Position numbers and translations under genes: made by a program. DNA of 62,023 nucleotides, taken from contig JAVBKZ010000004.1 of NCBI GenBank assembly GCA_031553755.1, forward strand, positions 1 through 62,023. The letters are read 5' to 3'. The notes under the pieces were generated by a model, which did no database searches, was not told where the DNA came from, and saw nothing but the letters and a program-made list of their open reading frames with translations. Positions 35,356 through 44,552 of this stretch are shown here, one piece after another. Each line of letters begins with the position of its first letter. Positions within the stretch are counted from its first letter, which is position 1. The DNA is from JAIRVZ01 sp031553755 (GTDB lineage: Bacteria; Bacteroidota; Bacteroidia; Bacteroidales; Azobacteroidaceae).

Positions 35356-36006
35356 TTAAGCGTATTTAACGTAAATAGTTTTTAGTACTTTTCCGATATT
35401 GTTAATTTTATTAGCCGTTTTTTCTAATTCCTGAATAATTTCTTTCAGTTTGATTAATTCGATTGTATTTTTTTCTTCTTGAAAAAGAGTGGTAATACCA
35501 TTCTCATATATTGCGTCGGCTTCTTCTTCTAATCTTTTGATTTCTTTGTAATGTCCACGAAGTTTTTGATCGGTTTCTTTTAATTTAGATAACTCCGCTA
35601 CAGCTCCTTGAATTTCGAGCGTTCCTTTTTTGATTATAGCTGTTAATAACCTGGTAGTATCAGGTAATCTTTCAGGAGAATAAAGTAAAACTTTTTGAGA
35701 AGCGCGGTTAATAGCGTCAATAACATCGTCCATTTCATCGGCTAAAGCGTTTATATCTTCCCTGTCAAACGGAGTGATAAATGTTCCGTTCAAAGCTTTC
35801 ATGATATGTCCGGTCACTTTATCTCCTTTTACCTCTTCGGTCTTAATCAAGGCGCAAAGTTCTTTTTGACGGTTTTTATCAGAGATTTCGAAAAGTTCTT
35901 CTAATAAAGAAGATGCCTGCACTAAAATATTTGCCGTGTCGGTAAAAAGGGGAAAGAACTTGATGTCTTTCGGAGCAAAAATGCTCAATAACGTATTAAT
36001 TTTCAT
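35356..36006 (-). CDS. DUF47 (PhoU-like) partner of the phosphate transporter
   Basis: A helical, PhoU-like protein that accompanies PiT carriers and is thought to tune them. The open frame starts at TTG 36021, but ATG 36006 gives the typical N-terminus MKINTLLSIFAPKDIKFFPLF (216 residues). The helical hairpins contain DREDINALADEMDDVIDAI and a mirrored KRLEEEADAIYE. It heads a two-gene operon with the carrier. Confidence 0.92.
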   Translation of the reverse strand: MKINTLLSIFAPKDIKFFPLFTDTANILVQASSLLEELFEISDKNRQKELCALIKTEEVKGDKVTGHIMKALNGTFITPFDREDINALADEMDDVIDAINRASQKVLLYSPERLPDTTRLLTAIIKKGTLEIQGAVAELSKLKETDQKLRGHYKEIKRLEEEADAIYENGITTLFQEEKNTIELIKLKEIIQELEKTANKINNIGKVLKTIYVKYA

Positions 36007-36076
36007 TGTAATCTTTATCAAATAATGAAATGATTTTTTTATTCAGCACAAACACAAATTTGTAAAATTTTAGCTG

Positions 36077-36084
36077 CAAATGTA
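36077..36084 (-). promoter_or_regulatory. Predicted -7 element for the DUF47-PiT operon
   Basis: The minus strand reads TACATTTG, matching TAnnTTTG, about 70 bases before ATG 36006. No good -33 element is visible. Confidence 0.4.
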
Positions 36085-36146
36085 AATAAAATATATCTTA
36101 TATCGCAGTGTTTTTAATCTGAAATAGAAACAAAATATTAAAAACA

Positions 36147-36177
36147 TTGCATTTTTGTAATATACATCTTAACTTTG
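36147..36177 (+). promoter_or_regulatory. Predicted promoter of the PP2C-FHA-kinase cluster
   Basis: TTG (36147-36149) and TAACTTTG (36170-36177) are spaced 20 bases apart. The TTG codon at 36175, which would lengthen the PP2C frame, lies inside the -7 element, so ATG 36205 is the better start. Confidence 0.55.
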
Positions 36178-36204
36178 CGAAAAAGCTATAAGATTTACAA
36201 AATA

Positions 36205-36936
36205 ATGAAAAAAATCACTCCATTGTTTATTCACGAACAGGGTTTGAGAGAGAATAATGAAGACTCGTTGATTTGGCGGGAAGTAGATGATGAAACATAC
36301 TTTTTTTCGGTATGTGATGGAATCGGAGGGGCTCGAAAAGGAGAAGTCGCTTCCGATTTGGCTTGTCAAGCAGTTGCCGAGTATATTCAAAACAATAAAT
36401 TAACTCAAGCTGCCGATCAATATTTCAACACTTTGATCGAATCAGTCGATTCGGCATTCGACAATTATTTTAAAGATTATCCGGAAACAAGAGGGATGGG
36501 TACAACTTTAGCTCTGCTAATGTTAAATAATCAACAAGCATATTCTATTCATATAGGAGATAGCCGGGTATACCATATAAGAAATCATCAGATTTTATTT
36601 CAAACGAAAGATCATTCATTAGTTAACCAATTGATTGATAATGAAATAATAACGCCTAAAGAGGCTGAAAATCATCCGAGAAGGAATGTCATAACCCGCG
36701 CCATTCAAGGTAAGTCAGTAAAAATAAGTAGGCCAGATTGGCATTTGATTGCGGATATTTTGCCGGGAGATTATTTTTTTCTATGCACCGATGGTATTTT
36801 AGAAAGTGTAACTTCTGAATTGCTTCTCCATATTTTGAATACAAACAAAAGTGATGAAGATAAAATAAAAGAAATTAAAGAATGCTGTAAAGTGTCTTCA
36901 AGAGATAATTATACAGCAATTTTAATTCGAATCTGA
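36205..36936 (+). CDS. PP2C-family serine/threonine phosphatase
   Basis: Metal-dependent phosphatase expected to reverse the action of the kinase three genes on. From ATG 36205 it has 243 residues, a minimal catalytic domain. Metal-binding motifs are intact: NNEDS near the N-terminus, VCDGIGG, GMGTTLAL, GDSRVY, CTDG and the final DNYTA. No membrane segment or sensor domain. The next gene starts 5 bases after its stop. Confidence 0.93.
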   Translation: MKKITPLFIHEQGLRENNEDSLIWREVDDETYFFSVCDGIGGARKGEVASDLACQAVAEYIQNNKLTQAADQYFNTLIESVDSAFDNYFKDYPETRGMGTTLALLMLNNQQAYSIHIGDSRVYHIRNHQILFQTKDHSLVNQLIDNEIITPKEAENHPRRNVITRAIQGKSVKISRPDWHLIADILPGDYFFLCTDGILESVTSELLLHILNTNKSDEDKIKEIKECCKVSSRDNYTAILIRI

Positions 36937-36941
36937 TTTTT

Positions 36942-37589
36942 ATGAAAATTAAAAAATATACAATCGGGCGTAGTCCAGACAATGATGAAGTTATAAATGA
37001 ACCGGATGTTAGTTCACATCACGCTGTCATTTTTGTTATGGGTGATGTTATTTCTATAGATGATTTGAATTCATCTAATGGTACATATCATAATGGTTAT
37101 AAAATTAAAACAACCGTATTGAACCGAAATTCTGAAATTAAAATAGCCAATAAATATCCGGTTAACTTAGCTCCTTTTTTTGATAACTATAATTCTGATT
37201 TTCAATTAGATGCGGATAATAACTATATCAGGCAGTTTGATGAATTACAAAAAGTGTGGGAAGATAGGGAAGAAAAAAAACAACAATTAGAAAAAATGAC
37301 AAAAACGAGTAACTTCCTTACTCGTACGGTGTTGTTTGTCGTTCCTTGTATATCGGTTTCATTCCTTCTTGATAAAACCTATTATATGCCATTTTCTTTG
37401 ATTTTAGGTACGATAACAAATTCTATTTCACTTGGAGGTAAAACTTTGAAAAAAAAGTCAAAAGAATTGGATGTGGAATTCAAAACAAAGTATAAATGTC
37501 CGAGATGCGGAGTACAACTACATGAAGATTGGCAAGTTTTAAAAAATCAGAAAGAATGTTTTCATTGTAAAGCGACTTGGTCTTTGTAA
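36942..37589 (+). CDS. FHA domain protein with membrane hairpin and zinc ribbon
   Basis: A 215-residue protein. An N-terminal FHA domain (about 1-75; GRSPDN, SSHHA at 24-28, LNSSNGT at 42-48) should bind phosphothreonine. A charged coil follows (95-122), then two hydrophobic helices (about 124-143 and 147-163) and a C-terminal zinc ribbon with Cys186, Cys189, Cys206 and Cys209. The ribbon resembles those fused to TerY-type proteins in kinase-phosphatase operons, by memory. It may hold the phosphorylated complex at the membrane. Confidence 0.85.
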   Translation: MKIKKYTIGRSPDNDEVINEPDVSSHHAVIFVMGDVISIDDLNSSNGTYHNGYKIKTTVLNRNSEIKIANKYPVNLAPFFDNYNSDFQLDADNNYIRQFDELQKVWEDREEKKQQLEKMTKTSNFLTRTVLFVVPCISVSFLLDKTYYMPFSLILGTITNSISLGGKTLKKKSKELDVEFKTKYKCPRCGVQLHEDWQVLKNQKECFHCKATWSL

Positions 37590-37648
37590 GGTAAAAGGTA
37601 AAAGATAAAAGGTTGGCCTTATGTGATTCAAAAAAAATATTCAAATAG
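37589..37648 (+). repeat. Short word repeats and a partial gccttatgtg copy
   Basis: The 71-base gap holds near-tandem GGTAAAA/GATAAAA words (37590-37612), directly followed by GCCTTATGTGATT... (37616-37648), a partial copy of the repeat at 7747 and 17802. No partner arm is visible, so it is not a full palindrome. Confidence 0.45.
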
Positions 37649-37660
37649 AACTAAAAAATA

Positions 37661-38086
37661 ATGAAAGAAGAAAATACTAAAATAGAAAATATCGGTAGTT
37701 TGTGGTTATCAGACGGGACAACTTATTCTTTGGAATTAGGGTCTAATTTGGTAGGACGTTTATCCGGAATTTATAAAAATGATGTGGGAATAGATACTCA
37801 AGACGCGTATTTAGGAAGGCAACATTTTGTTATAGATGTAGTTATAAATAAGTTTGGATATTGCGACTATATCATTTCGGATTATAAATCGAAAAACGGA
37901 ACATCTGTTATTTTCGCCGCTAACAACATGAAAAAAGTGTTGACCCCTTCAGATAAAGTTTATTTGAAGAACGGAGACATTATCTCAGCCGGAAAAACAA
38001 TATTCAAGTTGAGAACACTCAATAAACGCATAGGAGAGATACAAGATAATACAGCGGATTCATCTGATAAAACCCAAATCGTATAA
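37661..38086 (+). CDS. FHA domain protein
   Basis: A 141-residue soluble protein that is essentially one FHA domain, with LVGRLSG, LGRQHFVI and DYKSKNGTSV as the phosphothreonine-binding loops. The tail is short, acidic and rich in Ser/Thr, and could itself be a kinase substrate. Its stop codon overlaps the kinase ATG by one base (taATG), so the two proteins are probably made together. Confidence 0.88.
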   Translation: MKEENTKIENIGSLWLSDGTTYSLELGSNLVGRLSGIYKNDVGIDTQDAYLGRQHFVIDVVINKFGYCDYIISDYKSKNGTSVIFAANNMKKVLTPSDKVYLKNGDIISAGKTIFKLRTLNKRIGEIQDNTADSSDKTQIV

Positions 38087-39843
38087 TGGAACTTAAAGCC
38101 GGAAGTCAATTACAAAATGGAAAATACCTGCTCGAAAAAAAAATCGGGGAAGGTGGATTTGGTATTACTTATAAAGGTGTTTGGAAAATAGAAGTTCCTA
38201 ATCCTTTAGGAAAAACGACTGTAGATTATCAGGTCGCTATCAAAGAATTTTTCTTTGAAGAATATTGTTTTCGTGATGAAAAGACGGGAGAAATTTCTAC
38301 AAAATCTGAAAAAGGACAGGAATTATTTATCCGTTTCAAAGATAAATTAAAAAAAGAAGCTTCTATTTTACTTGAATTGGAACATCCTAATATTGTGAAT
38401 GTTTCGGAGGTTTTTGAAGAAAATAATACCGCTTACATGGTAATGGAATTTATTGACGGTGAAAACCTGAAAGATTTCATTAGTCATGGCAAACTCACAA
38501 TGAGTGAAGCGTTAAGGTATATCAAGCAAATCGCGGAAGCGTTGCAATATATCCATAGCCATAATATTATACATTTAGATGTTAAACCGGCTAATATATT
38601 GATAGATAACAAGACCGGAACGGCTAAATTAATCGATTTCGGAATCGCTAAGCAATATACCGATACGAGCCTTCAAACGCAAGCCGCTACGGTCGCCGCT
38701 TTTTCTAAAGGTTATTCCCCGATAGAACAATATGCCGTTAACAGAAAAGAAAAATATGGAGCTCATACCGATGTATACGCGTTGGGAGCAACATTGTATC
38801 ATTGTTTGACCGGAGAAATTCCAACGGAAGCGGCGGCCAGGCTTTCGGAAGATCTTGTTCCGCCAAGCCGTTACAATCCGGAGATTCCTTCTCATGTTGA
38901 AAAGGCGATTATGAAAGCGATGGAACTGAAACATAAAGATAGATTTCCGTCTGTTTCCGAATTTTTAGCAGCGTTGAATGAAGAAGAACTCTCAGATTCA
39001 CAAAAAAGTAAGACTATAAAATCGAATATTCCTGCCGGTTTCGAAGAAATAGATACAAAATATATCATTGAACCGAATCAGGTAACACGCTCGAATAAAG
39101 AAAAAAAGACTGTTGTTTCGAGTGTGAAAACGGAAACAAACAAAAAGAAAGATAAAACCAAAGAAGAAAAGAAAAAAACAGAAAAAACAGCAAAACCCAA
39201 AGAGTCTTCTCCGGAAAAAAAAACTGACAAAATAAAAATCATAACTATAGTAGCAATCGTTATTTTGATTATTGGAATTGGAGTCTGTTCCGTGTTTCTC
39301 TTCCAAAAAGAAAAACCAGTTGTTTTAACAGAAACAAAAGTTTTGGAAAAAACGAATATTGAGCCTGAAACTGAAGTTATTTCTTCTGAAAAATCAAGTT
39401 CGGGAGAGTTAGCCAAACCCGAAAATATTCAGCCTCTCATTTCAGGAACAACACCATCGCAAGAGCAAAAAACAGAACGAATTTCAGATAAAAAACAGCC
39501 TGCAATATCAAACGCGGAGACGAAAAATTCGGATCAGTTAGCGTCTGTACCAACTTCCCAAACCCAAGTTCAAACACCTGAACCCGTAAAAACTCCGGCA
39601 GTTGTTAAAACAATCTCTATCAATGGAAATAAATATACCGGAGAAGTGAGAAACGGAAAACCTGATGGAAAAGGGAAACTTATTTATGCTTTTCATGAAA
39701 GAATATCCGAATTAGACCCGAAGTCGACCATGTCGGAAGTTGGCGATTATCTCGAAGGTAAATGGAATGACGGGGAATTGGAATATGGAACTTTATATGA
39801 TAAAAACGGTGTGAAGAAAAAAACTGTTATTGTTGGAAAATAG
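38086..39843 (+). CDS. Transmembrane Ser/Thr protein kinase with C-terminal MORN-like repeats
   Basis: A 585-residue eukaryotic-type kinase. Catalytic domain about 13-297: glycine loop GEGGFG (21-26), Lys53, catalytic loop HLDVKPAN with Asp165 (Leu replaces the Arg of HRD), DFG (184-186) and the activation segment GYSPIEQY. A Lys-rich linker leads to one transmembrane helix (383-406), then a Pro/Thr/Glu-rich stalk and MORN-like text (YTGEVRNGKPDGKGKL) outside. The non-RD loop suggests it does not depend on activation-loop phosphorylation in the usual way. Partners are the FHA proteins and PP2C upstream. Confidence 0.92.
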   Translation: MELKAGSQLQNGKYLLEKKIGEGGFGITYKGVWKIEVPNPLGKTTVDYQVAIKEFFFEEYCFRDEKTGEISTKSEKGQELFIRFKDKLKKEASILLELEHPNIVNVSEVFEENNTAYMVMEFIDGENLKDFISHGKLTMSEALRYIKQIAEALQYIHSHNIIHLDVKPANILIDNKTGTAKLIDFGIAKQYTDTSLQTQAATVAAFSKGYSPIEQYAVNRKEKYGAHTDVYALGATLYHCLTGEIPTEAAARLSEDLVPPSRYNPEIPSHVEKAIMKAMELKHKDRFPSVSEFLAALNEEELSDSQKSKTIKSNIPAGFEEIDTKYIIEPNQVTRSNKEKKTVVSSVKTETNKKKDKTKEEKKKTEKTAKPKESSPEKKTDKIKIITIVAIVILIIGIGVCSVFLFQKEKPVVLTETKVLEKTNIEPETEVISSEKSSSGELAKPENIQPLISGTTPSQEQKTERISDKKQPAISNAETKNSDQLASVPTSQTQVQTPEPVKTPAVVKTISINGNKYTGEVRNGKPDGKGKLIYAFHERISELDPKSTMSEVGDYLEGKWNDGELEYGTLYDKNGVKKKTVIVGK

Positions 39844-39864
39844 CGCGTAATTTGATTACCTTTG
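39833..39864 (+). promoter_or_regulatory. Predicted promoter of pyrK-pyrD
   Basis: TTG (39833-39835) and TACCTTTG (39857-39864) lie 21 bases apart, overlapping the end of the kinase gene. Transcription would start near 39870, about 20 bases before the pyrK ATG. Confidence 0.5.
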
Positions 39865-39891
39865 CTATCCGAATGATGAAATATATTTTAC

Positions 39892-40668
39892 ATGAAAAAA
39901 TATGTCGCGGATTTGGTTGTAAAGGAAAATTTAAGGTTACATCCGAATTATTGCCTGATTAAGTTGACGCAAAACGAACCTTTGCCGGAAATGTTTCCGG
40001 GACAGTTTGTTGAAGTGCGTGTAGACAATTCTCCTACTACTTTTTTACGTCGTCCGATTTCCATCAATTATGTTGACAGGAAAAAAAACGAATTGTGGTT
40101 GCTCATACAAATGATTGGCGACGGAACCCGGAAAATGTCGGAATTGAAATCCGGAGACACATTAAATTTGATGTATCCTTTGGGAAACAATTTTACAATT
40201 CCTGAAAAACAAGATAAAAAATTACTTCTTATCGGCGGTGGAGTAGGGACAGCCCCTATGCTTTACTTAGGTTCGGAACTGAAAAAAGCAGGATTTTTTC
40301 CTGTATTTTTATTAGGAGGAAGAAGTTCGGGCGATTTGTTGCAATTAGACATGTTCCGTCAATTCGGAACAGTTTATACTACTACGGAAGATGGTTCCGA
40401 TGGAGAAAAAGGGTTTGTGATTCATCATTCTATCCTGAAAAATAATCATTTCGATCTGATTTACACATGCGGACCAAAACCGATGATGAAAGCCGTTGCA
40501 TCGTATGCGAAAAAATCCGGAACCACATGCGAAGTTTCTCTTGAAAATACGATGGCTTGCGGAATCGGAGCATGTTTGTGTTGTGTTGAAAATACGGTCG
40601 ACGGACATATATGTGTCTGCACTGAAGGTCCTATCTTTAATGTAGAAAAATTGACATGGCAGATTTAA
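39892..40668 (+). CDS. pyrK: Dihydroorotate dehydrogenase electron-transfer subunit
   Basis: FAD and iron-sulfur subunit that passes electrons from dihydroorotate to NAD+. The 258 residues have a ferredoxin-reductase fold: flavin motif FLRRPISI, NAD-binding GGGVGTAPMLYLG, and a C-terminal [2Fe-2S] set of cysteines in MACGIGACLCC and CVC. It overlaps pyrD by 13 bases, so the two subunits are translated together. Confidence 0.94.
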   Translation: MKKYVADLVVKENLRLHPNYCLIKLTQNEPLPEMFPGQFVEVRVDNSPTTFLRRPISINYVDRKKNELWLLIQMIGDGTRKMSELKSGDTLNLMYPLGNNFTIPEKQDKKLLLIGGGVGTAPMLYLGSELKKAGFFPVFLLGGRSSGDLLQLDMFRQFGTVYTTTEDGSDGEKGFVIHHSILKNNHFDLIYTCGPKPMMKAVASYAKKSGTTCEVSLENTMACGIGACLCCVENTVDGHICVCTEGPIFNVEKLTWQI

Positions 40669-41570
40669 ATATAAATATAGGTGAATTAGCACTGAAAAAT
40701 CCGGTGATGACAGCATCCGGAACATTTGGCTATGGATTGGAATTTGCTGATTTCATGGATTTATCACGCATCGGCGGCATCTTTGTGAAAGGTACTACTA
40801 TCCGTCACCGCGAAGGAAATTTTTATCCCCGGATGGCGGAAACTCCTTCCGGTATGTTGAATGCCGTAGGGTTACAAAACAAAGGTGTAGATTATTTTAT
40901 TTCGGATATATATCCTAAAATCAAAGATATCGACACAAACATGATTGTCAACGTAAGTGGCTCTACGATAGAAGATTATATCTCTTGTACTGAAAAAGTG
41001 AATGGATTGGAAAAAATTCCCGCCATAGAACTGAATATTTCTTGTCCGAATGTAAAACAAGGAGGAATGGCTTTCGGTACAAGTTGCCAGAGCGCGGCAC
41101 ATGTGGTAGATGCTGTTCGAAAAGTATATCACAAAACTTTAATCGTAAAGCTATCTCCCAATGTAACAGATATTTCCGAAATAGGAAGAGCAGTCGAAGC
41201 TGCCGGAGCCGATTCTTTATCGTTAATCAACACAATGTTGGGAATGGCTATCGACGCGGAAAAAAGGAAGCCGATCTTATCTACCGTTACCGGTGGACTT
41301 TCCGGACCTTGCATCAAGCCAATCGCCTTGAGAATGGTATGGCAAACGGCTAAATCAGTAAAAATCCCTGTAATCGGTTTGGGTGGAATTTCCAATTGGA
41401 AAGACGCGATAGAATTTATCCTGGCAGGCGCATCGGCAATTCAAATCGGTACATATAACTTTATTGATCCAACGATATCTGTCAAAATCGTTGATGGAAT
41501 CAATGATTATTTAGACAGGCATGGATTTAAGTCTGTGAAAGATTTAGTTGGAAAGTTGGAAGAAGTATAA
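40656..41570 (+). CDS. pyrD: Dihydroorotate dehydrogenase, class 1B catalytic subunit
   Basis: FMN enzyme that oxidises dihydroorotate to orotate in pyrimidine synthesis. The 304 residues form a TIM barrel. The active-site Cys is in NISCPNV, typical of class 1; the FMN phosphate loop includes GLGGI and GASAIQIGT. The overlapping pyrK gene makes this the NAD+-linked 1B type. Confidence 0.95.
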   Translation: MADLNINIGELALKNPVMTASGTFGYGLEFADFMDLSRIGGIFVKGTTIRHREGNFYPRMAETPSGMLNAVGLQNKGVDYFISDIYPKIKDIDTNMIVNVSGSTIEDYISCTEKVNGLEKIPAIELNISCPNVKQGGMAFGTSCQSAAHVVDAVRKVYHKTLIVKLSPNVTDISEIGRAVEAAGADSLSLINTMLGMAIDAEKRKPILSTVTGGLSGPCIKPIALRMVWQTAKSVKIPVIGLGGISNWKDAIEFILAGASAIQIGTYNFIDPTISVKIVDGINDYLDRHGFKSVKDLVGKLEEV

Positions 41571-41595
41571 CAATTAAATAAAATAAAATAAAACA

Positions 41596-43209
41596 ATGAT
41601 TTTTCCCAAAGACTATAATGATTTTATCAAGAACACCGAAGATCCTTCGTTATTCAGAAATTATGTTATTGCCGATTATGATTTCCAAAATGAAAAATAT
41701 GGTTTAAATTTTCTATTATGGAAAATTATAGACAATAAAAATAAACAATTTAACGAAGGAAGAAGATACATAAAAAAGGAGTTAGAAGATCTTTCAAGAC
41801 AATACCCGTCAGTGCCTCATTTCAAAAATATGTTAGCTATAACTTTGAAAAAAGAAGGCGATATCCAAGGTTTTTTTGAAATTTCCAATCAAATGCTGAT
41901 TGATTTTCCCGATTATATTCTGACTCGTTGCAATATAGCTGCGGAATATATGCAAAGCAAAGAATTGGATCGTGCAATTGAATTTTTAGGAGAAAAATTA
42001 GATCTTTCCGAATTATATCCTGAACGAAATGGTCAATTTACAGAAAAAGAAATTTATTGTTATCACAAAATAGCTTATTTGTATCTACTTGAAAAAGAAG
42101 ATGATTTAGAGGCTCAAAAGCATTTGGAATACCTTGAATATCTTTTTCCAACAATTGTGGAATCTGAAAAATTGGCGATGCATTTGTTGAGTTTCCGAAC
42201 GAAAAAAATGAATGGAAGGATGTATGAAAAAAAATTGAATAGTCGTGACGTAAAAGTAATTCCGGAATTTGTAAAAAAAACAACCATTTCTCCAACATTT
42301 ACTCATCCCGAAGTAGAAATATTCTATCATTCTGATTATAATATTAATAAGGAAAAATTACAGCAAATCATGTCTTTACCAAGGGAAACCTTGATACAGG
42401 ATATGGAAAAAATACTGATTGATTGTATTGCCCGTTATGATGAATATGCTGATTTAGATTGGGATGAAGAAACTCAATTATTTCCGGTGCACGCGTTATA
42501 TGTTCTTTCAGCTCTCAAAGCAGAAGAAGCATTACCTACATTTTTCACATTGTTAAGGCAAAGCGAAGAATTATTGGAATTTTGGTTTTCAGACCTTTTA
42601 ACCGAAGATTTTTGGCATTTTGCATATTTAATGGGGGAAAAACGGTTAGATAAACTTAGGGAATTTATCTTAGAGCCGAACCATTATGTTTACGCGAGAC
42701 ATGTTGTAGCTACAGCCGTAGTTCAAATTTTTATAAATCAAGAAGATAGAAAAGAAGAAGTAATCAATTGGTTTGAAGACATTATAAAATATCTATTGGA
42801 TAATCAGGATGATGAAAAGGTATTTGACACAGCGTTATTTTCTTTTCTGGTAGGAGATTTGATTGATATCGGATCCGAAAAACAATGGCCATTGATAGAA
42901 CAATGTTATGCTACCGGTTTAGTTTCCGAATTTGAAAGCTATCCGTTAAAATATGCTAAAGAAGAGTTATGCCAACCAGTATCTGAACATATTAAGAATG
43001 AAATTTTTACGGACATAAATCAGTTCTATTATCAATGGAAAGGGTGGGTTGATAAACCGATAACAAATAAAATAGGCAATTATTTAAAAGAAAGAGAACC
43101 TTATACTCCTCCAATGCCTTTTATCGCTCCCACAAAAATAGGACGTAATGATCCTTGTCCTTGCGGAAGCGGAAAAAAATATAAAAAATGTTGTGGGAAA
43201 GAGAGTTAA
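41596..43209 (+). CDS. DUF1186 / SEC-C motif protein
   Basis: A 537-residue soluble protein. The N-terminal half looks like helical TPR-type repeats (about 40-200). The middle (about 255-450) has the DUF1186 pattern (FPVHALYVLSALKAEEALP, DLLTEDFWHF). The C-terminus is a SEC-C zinc motif, DPCPCGSGKKYKKCCG. SEC-C occurs on SecA and on many proteins that contact ribosomes or DNA. Function is unknown. It starts 25 bases after pyrD and converges on phoH with only 2 bases between stop codons. Confidence 0.85.
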   Translation: MIFPKDYNDFIKNTEDPSLFRNYVIADYDFQNEKYGLNFLLWKIIDNKNKQFNEGRRYIKKELEDLSRQYPSVPHFKNMLAITLKKEGDIQGFFEISNQMLIDFPDYILTRCNIAAEYMQSKELDRAIEFLGEKLDLSELYPERNGQFTEKEIYCYHKIAYLYLLEKEDDLEAQKHLEYLEYLFPTIVESEKLAMHLLSFRTKKMNGRMYEKKLNSRDVKVIPEFVKKTTISPTFTHPEVEIFYHSDYNINKEKLQQIMSLPRETLIQDMEKILIDCIARYDEYADLDWDEETQLFPVHALYVLSALKAEEALPTFFTLLRQSEELLEFWFSDLLTEDFWHFAYLMGEKRLDKLREFILEPNHYVYARHVVATAVVQIFINQEDRKEEVINWFEDIIKYLLDNQDDEKVFDTALFSFLVGDLIDIGSEKQWPLIEQCYATGLVSEFESYPLKYAKEELCQPVSEHIKNEIFTDINQFYYQWKGWVDKPITNKIGNYLKEREPYTPPMPFIAPTKIGRNDPCPCGSGKKYKKCCGKES

Positions 43210-43211
43210 AT

Positions 43212-44540
43212 TTACAACAAATTCGAAGCTAATTCAGCTAATTTACTTCTTTCTCCTTTCAATAAATTGACATGAGCGAAAAGTTCTTGCGATTTCATTT
43301 TGTCAATCATATAAGCTAAACCATTTGATTGGGCATCGAGATAAGGAGAGTCTATTTGATAAATATCTCCTGTAAACACCATTTTAGTGCCTTCTCCCGC
43401 ACGGGTAATGATTGTTTTTATTTCGTGCGGAGTAAGGTTTTGCGCTTCGTCAATGATGCAAAAAGTTTCGGATAAACTTCGTCCCCTGATATAGGCTAAT
43501 GCTTCGATAACCAATTCGTTCGAATTTTGCATTTCTTCAACACGTTTCCAATCCGGTCCGCCATGAGGAAATTGCGCTTTAATCACATTCAAATTATCAA
43601 ACAAAGGTTGCATATAAGGAGCTATTTTCTGCTTTTCATCGCCCGGAAGATAACCTAAATCTTTGTTAGCCAGAGAAACAATCGGACGAGCCAACAAAAT
43701 TTGTTTATATAATCCGGCTTGTTTCAGAGCAGAAGCCAAAGCAATCAAGGTTTTTCCCGTTCCGGCTTTTCCTGTGATTCCGATTAATTTAATATTCGGG
43801 TCGTTCAACATTTCAAAGGCGAAAGATTGCTCTGTATTTCGAGGAATAATTCCATAATTAGAATCTTTGATAACCTTCTTAATTTTCTGATTAAAAGGAT
43901 TGTATCTTACTAAAACAGAATTTCGTTCGCTTTTAAGTATAAAACAATCATTAGGTTCTAATTTTTCATAGAAACCAAACATTTCCGCGTTTATACCATC
44001 ATTAGACGCGTAAATTTTATCAATCAAATCGGCGGAAACATCTTCATAAACATCTTGGGAACGTTTGAACAGGTCGATATCCATTACTTTATCCGTAATG
44101 TAATCTTCGACCGGAATACCTAAAGCGCGGGCTTTCATCCTGAGATTGATGTCTTTGGTTACAAGCACCGTTTTCATTTTCGGATTTTTTTCCGAAACAT
44201 AAAGTGTAGCCGAAAGAATACGATGATCGGATGTTTTTTCAGGAAATGATTTCAATATTTTATCGGAGTAGGGGTCTCCTGTGAGGATATACAAATTGCC
44301 CATTCCTATGCCTAATGATATTCCGGAAAGGAATAAATCATTGTCAGTCAAGGAGTCAAGTTCACGGACAAACTCACGCGCGTTGAAATTCAACTGATCA
44401 TTACCACGTTTGAATTTATCCAATTCTTCCAATACAACGATGGGTATGTAAATATCATTTTCCTGAAAATTAGAAAGACATTTATAATCGTGAAGAATAA
44501 CGTTGGTATCGAGAACAAAATTTTTCTTTTTAGTTGCCAT
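43212..44540 (-). CDS. PIN-PhoH family ribonuclease/ATPase
   Basis: A 442-residue PhoH2-type protein. An N-terminal PIN nuclease domain (about 1-150, VLDTNVILHD and later acidic residues such as TKDINLRMKA) is fused to a PhoH ATPase with Walker A TGKAGTGKT and Walker B CIIDEAQN. Such proteins unwind and cleave RNA in vitro. It follows radA by 12 bases and is probably cotranscribed. Confidence 0.92.
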   Translation of the reverse strand: MATKKKNFVLDTNVILHDYKCLSNFQENDIYIPIVVLEELDKFKRGNDQLNFNAREFVRELDSLTDNDLFLSGISLGIGMGNLYILTGDPYSDKILKSFPEKTSDHRILSATLYVSEKNPKMKTVLVTKDINLRMKARALGIPVEDYITDKVMDIDLFKRSQDVYEDVSADLIDKIYASNDGINAEMFGFYEKLEPNDCFILKSERNSVLVRYNPFNQKIKKVIKDSNYGIIPRNTEQSFAFEMLNDPNIKLIGITGKAGTGKTLIALASALKQAGLYKQILLARPIVSLANKDLGYLPGDEKQKIAPYMQPLFDNLNVIKAQFPHGGPDWKRVEEMQNSNELVIEALAYIRGRSLSETFCIIDEAQNLTPHEIKTIITRAGEGTKMVFTGDIYQIDSPYLDAQSNGLAYMIDKMKSQELFAHVNLLKGERSKLAELASNLL

Positions 44541-44552
44541 AATTTTAAAGTT

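Noticed and set aside
36175..36204. TTG start extending the PP2C protein by 10 residues
   Set aside because: The codon lies inside the predicted -7 element, and ATG 36205 gives the usual N-terminus.
36205..39843. Type VI secretion locus around the PP2C/FHA/kinase genes
   Set aside because: No secretion structural genes occur within the window on either side.
43207..43214. Terminator between the convergent SEC-C and phoH genes
   Set aside because: Stop codons are 2 bases apart and no hairpin with a T-run is visible there.
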